Positions 53,426 through 63,025 are shown, counted from the first letter of the stretch. The stretch is 64,000 bases of DNA from Teredinibacter sp. KSP-S5-2 (GCF_032773895.1 NZ_CP120416.1:804001-868000); one strand, 5' to 3'. Notes: generated by a model from the sequence alone, not told the origin. Numbers and translations are program-made.

Positions 53426-54427
53426 ATGAAAAGGGTCATTTGTGATGGTCACGGCGATGTCAGCGTTTTACGTCTTGAATCGTTTGAAGCCGAGCCATTG
53501 GCTCCCGGATGGGCAAGAATCAAAGTGGCCTACGCAGGGATAAATCGCCCTGACATTCTTCAGCGCCAGGGTGCTTATCCCGCGCCCCCTGGAGCTTCTC
53601 CTGTTCTGGGGTTGGAAGTCTCCGGTTGGATTGAGGAGATTGCCTCCGACACTCTAACTTCCTTTCAACCGGGACAAGCGGTATGTGCATTAACCAACGG
53701 AGGCGGCTATGCGAAACACGTGGATGTGCCTCTAGGACAAATTTTGCCTGTGAGCGGTGCGTTGACGCTTAAGCAGGCCGCAGGATTACCGGAGTCCATG
53801 TTTACTGTATTTTCCAACCTGATTGAACGTGGACGCATGCAGCCGGGGGATACTCTGTTGGTGCATGGTGGAAGTGGTGGTATTGGGTCAACGGCGATTC
53901 AAATGGCCAAGAGTTACGGTTGTCGTGTTTTTACCACCGCCAGCACGGATAAGTGTGATTTTTGTTATACCCTGGGTGCGGATGTTGTCATTGATTACCT
54001 GCGAGATGATTTCGTTCGCGTATGCAAGGAGGCTACCAATGGCCGGGGTGTAGATTTAATTTTAGATGTGGTCGGTGGCGATTATATTCAGCGTAATATT
54101 CAGTGTGCCGCCAACAATGGTCGAATTATCAATATTGCCTACATGGCCGGTTCCCGCGCTGATATTGATTTTATGCGAGTGATGTTGAAACGTTTAACCT
54201 TGACGGGTTCAACCCTGCGTTCAGAATCGTCACAATATAAACAACAATTACGTGACGGGGTTGAGCGTGTTTTCTGGCAGCATGTGGTGAGTGGAAAAAT
54301 ATGCCCCAGTATTTTTCAGGTATACAACATGATGGACATCGAAGCGGTGCAAAATGCCCATACCTGCATGGACCAGGGAAAACACACTGGTAAGCTTTTG
54401 TTAAAAGTTAGCCCGGAGGTGTCATGA
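53426..54427 (+). CDS. NAD(P)H:quinone oxidoreductase, zinc-independent MDR type (PIG3-like)
   Basis: A 333-residue protein of the medium-chain reductase family. The N-terminus has the quinone-reductase pattern KVAYAGINRPDILQRQGAYP, and the nucleotide site is LLVHGGSGGIGSTAIQMAK. The zinc-binding residues of alcohol dehydrogenases are absent. It probably reduces quinones or enones with NADPH. Its stop overlaps the next ATG by four bases (ATGA), so it is part of an operon with the aldehyde dehydrogenase. Confidence 0.9.
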   Translation: MKRVICDGHGDVSVLRLESFEAEPLAPGWARIKVAYAGINRPDILQRQGAYPAPPGASPVLGLEVSGWIEEIASDTLTSFQPGQAVCALTNGGGYAKHVDVPLGQILPVSGALTLKQAAGLPESMFTVFSNLIERGRMQPGDTLLVHGGSGGIGSTAIQMAKSYGCRVFTTASTDKCDFCYTLGADVVIDYLRDDFVRVCKEATNGRGVDLILDVVGGDYIQRNIQCAANNGRIINIAYMAGSRADIDFMRVMLKRLTLTGSTLRSESSQYKQQLRDGVERVFWQHVVSGKICPSIFQVYNMMDIEAVQNAHTCMDQGKHTGKLLLKVSPEVS

Positions 54428-55890
54428 TACAGCTGAATAATTATGAGTTGCTTCAAAAAGGCTCGTATATAAGTGGGCAATGGTGCAGCGTTAGCGATGC
54501 CTTTTTCGATGTGATTGATCCCGCGACGGGTGCAACCATTGGCACGTTGCCATCCGCTACTAAAGCGCTTGTTCAATCAGCGGTGGACAGTGCGTATTCA
54601 TCTTTGTCCTCCTGGCGCAGTAAGCCGGTTGTAGAGCGGGAGCATTTATTGCGAGCATGGTATGACTTGATTGTGGCAAACAAGGAGGATCTTGCTCGAA
54701 TCATCACATATGAACAGGGTAAGCCGCTTGCGGAATCCAGAGCAGAAATTGATTATGGCCTGGCGTACATTCAGTGGTTTTCTGAACAGGCTAAACGTTT
54801 AAACGGTATTTTGTTACCGACTAAAAACCTGGCTCAGCGAGCAGAAGTCATATACGAACCTGTGGGGGTTGTTGCAGCGATCACGCCGTGGAATTTTCCA
54901 TTTGCGATGCTGGCTAGAAAAGCCGCGCCTGCTTTGGCCTGCGGTTGCACGGTGATTGCTAAACCCGCTGAATCGACGCCCTTGACGGCTATTGCGATTA
55001 GTGAATTAGCCAGGCAGGCAGCTATTCCCGCGGGGGTGTTTAACCTTGTGGTGAGTAGTGAACCACAAATGGTGGGAGAGGTATTCACTGGTGATGAACG
55101 GGTTAAAAAAATTAGCTTTACCGGTTCAACCGATGTGGGACGATGGTTATACCAGAACTCCGCTCATTCAATTAAACGCTTATCCCTGGAGCTTGGTGGA
55201 AACGCACCTTTTATTGTTTTTGATGATGCGAACCTTGGTTTAGCTGTTGAAGGGGCGATGTTTGCCAAGTTTAGAAATACGGGGCAAACATGTATTGCGG
55301 CTAATCGTTTCCTTGTACATGAAGGCATCCATGATGCATTTTGTCAAAAACTGGTCGAACGAATAACATCATTAAAAATGGGGAAAGGATATGATCCATC
55401 TGTCGATCTTGGTCCCATGCACTCTCGGCATGAACGGGAAAAGGTTCAGTCTCTCGTTGAGAATGCACTTGGTGGAGGTGCGTTACAAATATCGATAAAA
55501 ACGCCAGCAGAGAAAAATCTGGGTGAAGGCTTTTTTTATCCTCCAAAATTGATTCAAAATGTTTCTCCTGAAATGGCGATATTTCAGCGAGAGATTTTCG
55601 GGCCGGTTGTCGCCGTGACAAAGTTTTCTACAGAAAAGCAGGCTGTGGATTTGGCCAACAAAACCCCAGCGGGGCTTGCTGCCTATTTTTATTCGGAAAA
55701 TGCTACTCGATGTGCCAGAGTTATTCCTCAACTAGAATTTGGCATGATTGGCGTAAACGATACGCGAATCTCCAACGAAATGGCGCCGTTTGGTGGCGTA
55801 AAAGCGTCTGGGGTTGGACGTGAAGGTTCGGAGTCCGGAATTATGGAGTATGTTGAAGCCAAATATTTGTGCCATGGTTTAACGCTTTAA
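54424..55890 (+). CDS. gabD: NAD(P)-dependent aldehyde dehydrogenase, succinate-semialdehyde dehydrogenase-like
   Basis: A 488-residue protein, the usual length for GabD. Blocks: ITPWNFPFAMLARKAAPALA, KKISFTGSTDVGR, the general-base Glu in LSLELGGNAPFIVFDD, the catalytic Cys in FRNTGQTCIAANRF, and the closing APFGGVKASGVGREGS. It oxidises succinate semialdehyde or a related aldehyde. Overlap with the gene before and close spacing to the kinase gene after indicate an operon. Confidence 0.9.
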   Translation: MIQLNNYELLQKGSYISGQWCSVSDAFFDVIDPATGATIGTLPSATKALVQSAVDSAYSSLSSWRSKPVVEREHLLRAWYDLIVANKEDLARIITYEQGKPLAESRAEIDYGLAYIQWFSEQAKRLNGILLPTKNLAQRAEVIYEPVGVVAAITPWNFPFAMLARKAAPALACGCTVIAKPAESTPLTAIAISELARQAAIPAGVFNLVVSSEPQMVGEVFTGDERVKKISFTGSTDVGRWLYQNSAHSIKRLSLELGGNAPFIVFDDANLGLAVEGAMFAKFRNTGQTCIAANRFLVHEGIHDAFCQKLVERITSLKMGKGYDPSVDLGPMHSRHEREKVQSLVENALGGGALQISIKTPAEKNLGEGFFYPPKLIQNVSPEMAIFQREIFGPVVAVTKFSTEKQAVDLANKTPAGLAAYFYSENATRCARVIPQLEFGMIGVNDTRISNEMAPFGGVKASGVGREGSESGIMEYVEAKYLCHGLTL

Positions 55891-55904
55891 ATAGTGAGAT
55901 AAAT

Positions 55905-56417
55905 GTGAAAAGTTCGGTCATTTTAATCGGTATGCCTGGTGCTGGAAAAAGTACGGTTGGAGTATTATTGGCTAAGTACATGGCAAAAGCCTTTGTCGAT
56001 ACCGATATTCTGATACAGGAAGCGCTTGGCGAAACATTGCAGTCATATCTGGATCGAGAAGGTTATTTGGCACTAAGAGAAAAAGAAGAGGAGATTTTGG
56101 CTAAAGCCTGTTTCGATCATCATGTTATTGCAACAGGAGGGAGCGCTGTATATAGCGAAACGGGTATGTCGGCACTGACTCAGGTTGGTGTGGTTGTCTA
56201 TTTAAGCATATCGCATAGCACTGTGAAGCAGCGAGTCAGTAACCAATCTACCAGGGGAATAGCCAGTCAGCCTGGAAGCTCTTTAGACGATATCTATCAA
56301 GAGCGGCTGTCTCTCTATAATAAATACGCTCAAATTACTGTTGTAGCTGATGGACTTACCCCGGATCTGGTTGCACAAGAAGTAATGGAAAAAATAAAGT
56401 CTATTCGGGCTGAGTAG
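55905..56417 (+). CDS. shikimate kinase-like P-loop kinase
   Basis: About 170 residues from a GTG at 55905 (GTGAGA upstream), rather than from the in-frame ATG at 55869 that overlaps the previous gene. Walker A is GMPGAGKST, followed by VDTDILIQEALGETLQSYLD and VIATGGSAVYSE, as in shikimate kinase. The family phosphorylates shikimate. The sequence is diverged and the gene sits with oxidoreductases, so a different small-molecule substrate is possible. Confidence 0.82.
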   Translation: MKSSVILIGMPGAGKSTVGVLLAKYMAKAFVDTDILIQEALGETLQSYLDREGYLALREKEEEILAKACFDHHVIATGGSAVYSETGMSALTQVGVVVYLSISHSTVKQRVSNQSTRGIASQPGSSLDDIYQERLSLYNKYAQITVVADGLTPDLVAQEVMEKIKSIRAE

Positions 56418-56808
56418 GTTCTGTTAGTGGCATGATGGCGCGGAATAATGTGGGAAATGTATAAAGGTCAATTTGTTGACATTTTTAATGGTGGTTTTAA
56501 ATGATAACCGCATCCGTTATTTCACTTTGTTCCATATTTGAATTGCGTTCTGGACTATATTTTTAATTAGTTGATGAGTTCTGTACTTCCTCCCCCAACT
56601 AACAGAATTCATGTATTCAACGTTAGTGTTTGTCCTAGTTTTTAGTCTTGTTTCTTGCCCACTTTTTTAGTGGGCTTTTTATTTTCAGCTTGCTATCCAG
56701 CGGCGTCCTCTATGAGTGTGATTACTTACTTCAGTTTAGCTTTTTGTATAGCATGATTTGTGGTGTAAGGTTGAATTCGGACTCGTGTCGAAAAACGGAA
56801 AAATACAT
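56418..56808. other. intergenic region with terminator
   Basis: About 390 bases between the kinase gene and the convergent Lrp gene. Apart from the hairpin at 56657 no feature was recognised. Confidence 0.5.
56657..56684 (+). terminator. Rho-independent terminator
   Basis: GCCCACT and AGTGGGC pair across a short T loop and are followed by TTTTTATTTT. It lies downstream of the kinase gene. Confidence 0.85.
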
Positions 56809-57297
56809 TTAACTTCTGATGTTGTTTAAAGGCAGTTCCGTTGAATATTTAATTTGTTTTAGAGCAAAAACCGAATTTACTGAGTCAACGTTGGGTAGGT
56901 GAACCAAGGTGTTTTTTAATAATTTTTCATAATGATCAACACTAGACGTGACCACCTTAAGTAAGTAGTCCTTGTCTCCTGTGATTGAGTAGCACTCAAC
57001 AATCTCTTCAACCACAGTAACGGAAGATTCAAATGCATTCAGGGAACTTTCGTCGTGTTTTTTTATTGTGATATAGGCGTGCACAGTTACGGCAAGATTT
57101 AGCTTATACGGATCAAGTAGCGTAACCCTGCCGCGGATATAGCCTTCTTCTTCCAGACGTTTAACTCTACGCCAACAAGGTGTGTGGGAGAGTCCTACAG
57201 CTTCGCCCAGGTCCGACATCGAAATTCCCGCATTTTTTTGCAGTGCGGAAAGTATTTTGATGTCGTATTGATCAAAACTTTTCGATATAACATTCAT
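56809..57297 (-). CDS. Lrp/AsnC-family transcriptional regulator
   Basis: A 162-residue protein. The N-terminal winged helix-turn-helix is clear (DIKILSALQKNAGISMSDLG, GLSHTPCWRRVKRLEEEGYI), followed by the RAM ligand-binding domain (VTVHAYITIKKHD, VVEEIVECYSITGDKDYLLK). These regulators respond to amino acids. It is divergent from the TonB operon that starts at 57486, which it could control (inference). AGGAAT precedes the start. Confidence 0.93.
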   Translation of the reverse strand: MNVISKSFDQYDIKILSALQKNAGISMSDLGEAVGLSHTPCWRRVKRLEEEGYIRGRVTLLDPYKLNLAVTVHAYITIKKHDESSLNAFESSVTVVEEIVECYSITGDKDYLLKVVTSSVDHYEKLLKNTLVHLPNVDSVNSVFALKQIKYSTELPLNNIRS

Positions 57298-57485
57298 GTT
57301 TTTTATTCCTATTATTCCTTTTTTGGGGTTTTGCTAGATTGTTAACGTTATTTGACGCTTTGAAAAGTGATTTTTAGACAGTACGAAAAAAATTTTTTTT
57401 TTGTCGGGTACGAGGTATGTATTACGTGTTTAACTCTGTAAGCCAAAAATGTTATCGCCTTTTGCAGTTTTAATAGGAAAGAAAG

Positions 57486-57941
57486 ATGTTGAATTATATA
57501 CAGGTTGCTCTGTTCATATTGGGGGCGCTTTGCGCCAATTCTCTATTTGCTGGAAATTGTGATGAGATAGATTGGAAGCAACGTGGTATGGAAGAGGCTC
57601 AGGATGGGAATGACTTAAATTTACTGCGTAAATATAAGAAAACGTGTAAACCGAAGCTTACTCAGAACCACGTTAACTCGTATTTACAAGGATATGAGGC
57701 CGGTTTGTTCGTATTTTGTACTGCGGATAACGGATATGACATTGGGCTCAGCGGGAAAAAATATAACAATATATGTCCCGATGAGTTAGAAGAAGATTTT
57801 TTTGAAGGCTATAACAAAGGATTTGCCAGTTACCGGGTTAAGAGTCGCAATGACGATATTGCAGATGATAATAGACGGCGTGAAATGGAAAGAGCATTAC
57901 GAAGAAAAGAGACCTCAAGAGAGATGGGGCAAGGTAAATAA
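57486..57941 (+). CDS. DUF2799-like exported protein, first gene of the TonB operon
   Basis: A 151-residue protein with a signal peptide (VALFILGALCANSLFA). Blocks IDWKQRGMEEAQDGND, SYLQGYEAGLFVFCTADNGY and CPDELEEDFFEGYNKGF follow the DUF2799 pattern. The C-terminus is highly charged (RRREMERALRRKETS). Its stop overlaps the next ATG by one base, so it is translated with the TonB-system genes. Role unknown. Confidence 0.8.
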   Translation: MLNYIQVALFILGALCANSLFAGNCDEIDWKQRGMEEAQDGNDLNLLRKYKKTCKPKLTQNHVNSYLQGYEAGLFVFCTADNGYDIGLSGKKYNNICPDELEEDFFEGYNKGFASYRVKSRNDDIADDNRRREMERALRRKETSREMGQGK

Positions 57942-58747
57942 TGAATAATAACTATGTGATATTAGGAAAATTTTTATTCCTGTTTGGGGTTTTTCTATTA
58001 AGCCGTGTTGGATACTGTGATTCGGTTCATGGCTACGATAGTTTGGTGAAGAATTGGATTGATATCGAGAATCAGGTTAATACCCTGAATTCTGAATGGC
58101 ACTTGAAGAGAAAGAGTATGGAAAACTATCTTTCTTTATTGGATGAAGAGGCCGCAGCGTTGAAACGAATTGTTGAACAAAATTCCGGCTTGATAGGCGA
58201 AGTTGAAGCCGAAAGATTAGATCTTGTTCAGCAAAAGAATGAAATGGAGAAATCTCAATCTGCATTAGAGGCGAAGGTTAGGCAGTCGTTGTTATCCATT
58301 AAGGATCTTGCGTTTCAGTTGCCACCACCATTGAATGCGGAATGGAATTCCAGGATAAATGAACTGGACGTTGATCTATCCAGTAATAGTGAAAAGCTTG
58401 ACTTGATTGTCGATCTTCTAAAAAAAATGAACCATTTTGAATCTAGAGTGGTTTTGCATCAGGCTTCCATGAAAATAGAAACGTTAGATGTGCAGGTAAA
58501 ACAGGTTTATATGGGCGTATCCCAAGGTTGGTATTCAAGTGATGATGGCGCCTTTTACGGTTACGGAAAACCCACCTCTGAAGGATGGAAGTGGTGGCAC
58601 ATGGAGAGTGCATCTTCAGAGTTAAATCAACAGCTTAACCCTAAAGATATTCTGGCTGTTATTAATATTCTGGAAAATAACTCTGAGGCTGAGTTGGTAA
58701 CTTTACCTGTTAGCGTTAATGATAAGTTGTCCTTGTCACAAAGGTAG
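57941..58747 (+). CDS. DUF3450-like periplasmic coiled-coil protein of the TonB system
   Basis: A 268-residue protein with a signal peptide (FLFLFGVFLLSRVGYC) and a long coiled coil (about residues 35-115, LLDEEAAALKRIVEQNSGLI, LVQQKNEMEKSQSALEAKVR). Then comes a domain with GVSQGWYSSDDGAFYGYGKP and GWKWWHM, as in DUF3450 proteins. DUF3450 genes regularly precede a MotA/TolQ/ExbB channel gene in TonB clusters, as here. It probably adjusts the periplasmic side of the energising complex. Confidence 0.8.
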   Translation: MNNNYVILGKFLFLFGVFLLSRVGYCDSVHGYDSLVKNWIDIENQVNTLNSEWHLKRKSMENYLSLLDEEAAALKRIVEQNSGLIGEVEAERLDLVQQKNEMEKSQSALEAKVRQSLLSIKDLAFQLPPPLNAEWNSRINELDVDLSSNSEKLDLIVDLLKKMNHFESRVVLHQASMKIETLDVQVKQVYMGVSQGWYSSDDGAFYGYGKPTSEGWKWWHMESASSELNQQLNPKDILAVINILENNSEAELVTLPVSVNDKLSLSQR

Positions 58748-58766
58748 TTGTGAGTGTGATGTGATT

Positions 58767-60083
58767 ATGAATGGTATTCGATTTTTGTTTTTATTTTTCT
58801 TTTCTGTTTTTATTCTGGCCGATTATTCCTATTCTGATGGATTATCTGAATCGATAGTCGACGATATAAAAAAATCGCAGCATAAGCTTGAGAAACAGCA
58901 GTCTCTGATTACAAAAAAAATGGGGGCAATGCAGGATGAAATTCGACTAAAGGAAAGACAATTGTCCGCATTGAGGCAAAAGGCTGTAGAAGCAAGAAAG
59001 CTCAGCGATGAGCAGACTCTGGGGTTGGATAAGTTACGGAATCAGGTTTCTCAGTGGCGAAACCAGAATATTTACCAACAGCATTTATTGATTGGGTTTG
59101 CGGAAGATGTTGATTACCCTGTATCAGATGTGAAGAGTGTTGAAGACAATATTATGAATGGTATTGATCTTTTGGATCAGTACATTTCTGGCGCTAAAAG
59201 TAGATTGTACCCATCGTGGAGAGCGACTCAGGTTGTAATTAAAAACGGCGAGATCAGGAATGTTGAGAGTATAAAAATTGGTCCCGTCAGCTGGTATCTG
59301 GATGAGGATGATCATTCAGCCGGGATCTTGTCTGAACCAAGAGAAGGGCTGCCTGAAACGGCATATTTGTTTTCCTCGTCAGAGCGAGAGGAATTGCAGC
59401 GTCTCTACCAAGAAAAACGTGGTCTGGTCGTTTTTGATCCATCTTTAGATCGTGCGTTGAAAGTATACGGACAAAAAGATAGTTTGTTGCAGCACCTATC
59501 CCGGGGTGGTCTGTGGGCCGTTCCGATCCTAATTTTTGCCGTTTTGGCAACGACAATTGCATTAATGAAGGCGACTTATATTGTGCGTCTTCCTCGCTTG
59601 TTACCTAATTTTGTTGAGCGGGTTGAACGTATTGTGAAAAAAGATGAAGAAACAAAACGCGCTGAGCTGACCCTGCTGCTGAAGTCTTTGAAGGGCGCAC
59701 AAAGTAATATATTAAAAATTGCCTTGCAAAATCCAGTTTCAGATAAACGAGATGATAAACTCTTTGCTTTTCTTTTAGATAACAAATATGAGATGGAGAG
59801 GTTTCTCGGGGTTATTGCTGTTACCGCATCTGTTGCCCCACTGTTGGGACTTCTAGGAACGGTGAGCGGTATGATCGACACATTCAAAATGATGACGCTG
59901 TTCGGTTCCGGTGATCCCGCAGTCGTATCTGGTGGTATTTCTGAAGCTTTGGTGACGACTGAGCTGGGATTGGTTGTTGCAATTCCTGCGCTACTTATCA
60001 ATGCTCTGTTAAGTAGAAAGATAAAAAACTACTCGGCAAGCTTGGAGTCTAATGCGATTAAATTGAGTAAAATTAAATTGTAG
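58767..60083 (+). CDS. TtpC-like MotA/TolQ/ExbB proton channel with periplasmic N-terminal domain
   Basis: A 438-residue protein from the ATG at 58767. Signal (FLFLFFFSVFILADYSYS), coiled coil (about residues 25-95), a DUF3450-like periplasmic domain (SIKIGPVSWYLDEDD), and a first membrane helix (GGLWAVPILIFAVLATTIAL). The ExbB-type channel pair follows: VTASVAPLLGLLGTVSGMID and GISEALVTTELGLVVAIPAL. It resembles TtpC of the TonB2 systems. The N-terminal part and the gene before it look related in design. Confidence 0.88.
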   Translation: MNGIRFLFLFFFSVFILADYSYSDGLSESIVDDIKKSQHKLEKQQSLITKKMGAMQDEIRLKERQLSALRQKAVEARKLSDEQTLGLDKLRNQVSQWRNQNIYQQHLLIGFAEDVDYPVSDVKSVEDNIMNGIDLLDQYISGAKSRLYPSWRATQVVIKNGEIRNVESIKIGPVSWYLDEDDHSAGILSEPREGLPETAYLFSSSEREELQRLYQEKRGLVVFDPSLDRALKVYGQKDSLLQHLSRGGLWAVPILIFAVLATTIALMKATYIVRLPRLLPNFVERVERIVKKDEETKRAELTLLLKSLKGAQSNILKIALQNPVSDKRDDKLFAFLLDNKYEMERFLGVIAVTASVAPLLGLLGTVSGMIDTFKMMTLFGSGDPAVVSGGISEALVTTELGLVVAIPALLINALLSRKIKNYSASLESNAIKLSKIKL

Positions 60084-60091
60084 TGTTAGTG

Positions 60092-60502
60092 ATGAGTGAT
60101 CTGAGTTATTTAAGTCTTTTTAGTTTTAGTAATCCTGTAGTTCTTTGTATATTGCTTCTTGCGATTTTCTGCTACAGCATGCTTATGTATCTTATTTTGT
60201 TTTCTCATAAGTGTGAGCAGTGGTATGAGCGTGCTAGCGGTTGGTCGGACACATTTCCTGCCTTGTTGAGTGCTTTGCCGTTGCTTGGCTTGTTGGGTAC
60301 GATTGCGGGTTTGCTCGAAACATTTCGCTTTATGTCGTATGGAAGAAACATGGCATTGCAGGAATTGATATCAAACGGCATAGCTGATGCCCTGTTTACT
60401 ACACAGTTAGGGTTGCTTTTGGTTGTACCTGGATGGCTGTTATTGATGAAGTTGAATAATCAGCTTGTGGCGTGGTGTATTGAACATCCGGAGACTGTGT
60501 AA
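60092..60502 (+). CDS. exbB: ExbB-like proton channel subunit
   Basis: A 136-residue protein from the ATG at 60092 (a GTG at 60083 is possible). Three membrane helices with the channel signatures LPLLGLLGTIAGLLETFRFM and ADALFTTQLGLLLVVPGWLL. It is a short, second ExbB, expected to form with ExbD the proton channel that drives TonB. Its stop overlaps the exbD start (TAATG). Confidence 0.9.
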   Translation: MSDLSYLSLFSFSNPVVLCILLLAIFCYSMLMYLILFSHKCEQWYERASGWSDTFPALLSALPLLGLLGTIAGLLETFRFMSYGRNMALQELISNGIADALFTTQLGLLLVVPGWLLLMKLNNQLVAWCIEHPETV

Positions 60503-60909
60503 TGAGGATGAGTTTAGAGCAGCGGCTTGAGACAAATAATAAACAAGATATTGATCTGGCTCCGCTAATTGATGTTGTGTTTATTCTGTTGATATTTTTT
60601 ATCGTTACTACGGTGTTTGTTAAGGAAACTGGAGTGGATATCGAAAAGCCAAAGGCAGTATCTACTCAATCTTTAGAGAGAAATGTTGTGCTGATTGCAA
60701 TTACCTCGGATCGTCAGGTTGTTTACGATGGGGCAAATGTTGGCGTTTCTGGCGTAAGGTCGACTGTTTCAAGTGTGATGAAAAGAAAGCAAAAGCCGCT
60801 AGTAATTAAAGCGGATAAAACTGTTTCTACGGAATTGTTGGTTCAAGTAATCGATCAAGCGAAACTTGGTGGGGCGGAACAGATAAATATTGCAACATCC
60901 GAGCAGTAG
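60502..60909 (+). CDS. exbD: ExbD-like biopolymer transport protein
   Basis: A 135-residue protein: a short cytosolic N-terminus, one membrane helix carrying the essential Asp (DLAPLIDVVFILLIFFIV), and a periplasmic domain (QVVYDGANVGVSGVRSTVSS, KPLVIKADKTVSTELLVQVI). It uses the proton gradient together with the two ExbB-type subunits. Overlaps on both sides place it firmly in the operon. Confidence 0.94.
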   Translation: MRMSLEQRLETNNKQDIDLAPLIDVVFILLIFFIVTTVFVKETGVDIEKPKAVSTQSLERNVVLIAITSDRQVVYDGANVGVSGVRSTVSSVMKRKQKPLVIKADKTVSTELLVQVIDQAKLGGAEQINIATSEQ

Positions 60910-60916
60910 TCGTTGT

Positions 60917-61600
60917 ATGTTTAAACATTTATGGTTTTTAAAGTTGGATAAAAAGGCGTTTAAATACGCTTTTATTTCTGTTTTTTTATCGGTTTTGATG
61001 GCGTTTTTTTTATTGTCTCTTGTCGCGTTGATGTCTCGGTCTCCGTCCTTGGAAAAAGAAAAAACACTCGTTATCAGGGAGGTCGATGTTTCCAGATTGC
61101 CCCCTCCACCGCCTCCACCAGAGGAAAAGGTTGTCGATGACTCATCGGATTCTGTTATGGAAATGAGCCTTATTGGCGATAGTGCTGGCGTTGAGCTGAC
61201 TTTTTCCAAAACCCCTTCGATGAAAACAATTCAATTAGAAAAAATAGAGTACGATGATTTACCTATAGAGCAAGATAAGTGGGAAGATTTGCTTGCGGTG
61301 GACTTTCCAGAAGTGGAAATGTCAGAGCTGGATGAGATGCCGACCATTATTTCAAGGAAAAGTGTGTCAATTCCCTGGGAGTTGAGGCGGCGAGGAATTT
61401 CTAGGGTGGCTACACAAGTTAAGGTGCTCATTGATGAGGGTGGTAATACTTTTTTATTAAAAATACTTGATAGTAAGTATCCCGAAATGGAGGTGGCAAT
61501 TCGTGAGCTCGTGAAAAGCGCGAAGTTTACACCGCCCAAAAAAAATGGCGAGGCTGTTCATGCTAGATACGATTGGCCAATCACCTTTATTCAGAATTAG
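60917..61600 (+). CDS. tonB: TonB-family energy transducer
   Basis: A 227-residue protein from the ATG at 60917. N-terminal membrane anchor (FISVFLSVLMAFFLLSLVAL), a short proline stretch (RLPPPPPPPEE), an acidic spacer, and the TonB C-terminal domain (SIPWELRRRGISRVATQVKV, VAIRELVKSAKFTPPKKNG). It spans the periplasm and transmits energy to outer-membrane receptors. The proline region is very short. No TonB-dependent receptor gene is in the window. Confidence 0.88.
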   Translation: MFKHLWFLKLDKKAFKYAFISVFLSVLMAFFLLSLVALMSRSPSLEKEKTLVIREVDVSRLPPPPPPPEEKVVDDSSDSVMEMSLIGDSAGVELTFSKTPSMKTIQLEKIEYDDLPIEQDKWEDLLAVDFPEVEMSELDEMPTIISRKSVSIPWELRRRGISRVATQVKVLIDEGGNTFLLKILDSKYPEMEVAIRELVKSAKFTPPKKNGEAVHARYDWPITFIQN

Positions 61601-61610
61601 AGTTGTGTGT

Positions 61611-63002
61611 ATGAATAAATGTACTTTAAATATAAGTCGTTTGTGCAAGCAGAGTTTTTCTCTTTCCTTTTGTTGCTTATTGCTGTTTCCTGTTTGTGTG
61701 AGTGCGAAAGATATAAAATTTGTTTTCTCCCCGCAAGAGATAGAAATTCCCCAGTTTTCGGATCCTCTTAGAAAGAGAGAGGCTGTAGTTCCGAGTAAAG
61801 AATATGAAATGGCAGAACGTTTAAGGGAGCTGCTTGCTGAGGAAAGGCTGGAAGAGGCTTTGGGGATACTTAATGAGAAATTTGATATCGAACTTAGCCC
61901 TGCTTTACATATATTAAAAGCGCAGATACTGTCGCAGTTAAATAACAGGACGGAAGCAAAAAATACATATTTGTACGTGCTAAAAAGAATGCCTCAGTTG
62001 GTTCGCGCACATGTGAACTTGGCAAAAATATATATTGAGGAAAATGAACCGAAGGCTGCGAGAGACCATTTGGCAAAAGCAGTTTCTTACGGCGCAAAGG
62101 ACGCATTTTCCCATGGCCAGTTGGGGTATTTAAACTTGCAGCTACATAATCCCTGGAGTGCGATTAGCGCCTTTCAGTACGCAATAGCATTACAGCCAGA
62201 AAATACAAGCTGGCAATATGGGTTGCTTATGGCGTTATCTGATTCAGGGCAATCTGGGAGTGCATTATCTTTATCTTCTGAGTTGTTGAAAAAAGATCCA
62301 TCTAACCCCCAGCTCTGGTTAAGGCGCGCAAGCGCAGCCTTACAGGCAGAGGAAAAAGAAATTGCATTGAGTAGTGTAGAGGCAGCAATTCGGTTGGGGA
62401 ATGCTGGGGTTGAAAACAAAAAAATCGCGGCTCAACTTAATTTTCAGTTGGGTAACTACGATCGTGGAATTGAGTTGTTGTCCGAGACTGTGGCAGCTCA
62501 ACCTGAAGATATAGAATTAGTGCATCAGGCCTTATCTTGGTTATATCAACAGCAATTGTGGGATAGCGCTGATAGATTATTGTCGAAAGTTGCCACCACT
62601 ACAAAAGGCATAAGTAACAATCAGTCCAGTATTTTGGCTTATCACCAGGGTAAAATTGCTCACGCTAATCGCCGCTTGAACGATGCGATAAAGTATTTTG
62701 ATCGTGCGGTTGAGTTGAACGTTAATAATGGGCTGGCAATCATTGCTTTGGCGGAGCTATACCTTGGGAAACAAAATTTTACCAAAGCCGAGTTACTTTA
62801 TACTCGAGCGGAAGCTTTAGATGATGTGAGAAAGGAAGCCATTCTGGGCAAAGCACAGGTGTTTTTAGACAACGGTGATTACCCATCTGCATTACGCCAA
62901 ATGAAGTTGGCATATCGCAAATATCCGGAAAGAGATGACTTGAAAGACAATATTGAGCTTTTGGAAGACGTCATTCGGACCCAAAATCAAGCCCGGCTTT
63001 GA
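61611..63002 (+). CDS. exported TPR-repeat protein of the TonB operon
   Basis: A 463-residue protein from the ATG at 61611, ten bases after tonB. Signal peptide (CCLLLFPVCVSA) followed by about ten tetratricopeptide-like repeats (for example ALGILNEKFDIELSPALHIL, VRAHVNLAKIYIEENEPKAA, GLAIIALAELYLGKQNFTKA). TPR proteins often end TonB/TtpC operons and may support assembly of the periplasmic complex. Its stop lies inside a hairpin. Confidence 0.85.
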   Translation: MNKCTLNISRLCKQSFSLSFCCLLLFPVCVSAKDIKFVFSPQEIEIPQFSDPLRKREAVVPSKEYEMAERLRELLAEERLEEALGILNEKFDIELSPALHILKAQILSQLNNRTEAKNTYLYVLKRMPQLVRAHVNLAKIYIEENEPKAARDHLAKAVSYGAKDAFSHGQLGYLNLQLHNPWSAISAFQYAIALQPENTSWQYGLLMALSDSGQSGSALSLSSELLKKDPSNPQLWLRRASAALQAEEKEIALSSVEAAIRLGNAGVENKKIAAQLNFQLGNYDRGIELLSETVAAQPEDIELVHQALSWLYQQQLWDSADRLLSKVATTTKGISNNQSSILAYHQGKIAHANRRLNDAIKYFDRAVELNVNNGLAIIALAELYLGKQNFTKAELLYTRAEALDDVRKEAILGKAQVFLDNGDYPSALRQMKLAYRKYPERDDLKDNIELLEDVIRTQNQARL

Positions 63003-63025
63003 TTCATTAAGCCGGGTAATTAACA
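62993..63025 (+). terminator. possible terminator of the TonB operon
   Basis: CCCGGCTT pairs with AAGCCGGG across a nine-base loop that includes the stop region of the TPR gene. The following T-run is weak. Confidence 0.5.
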
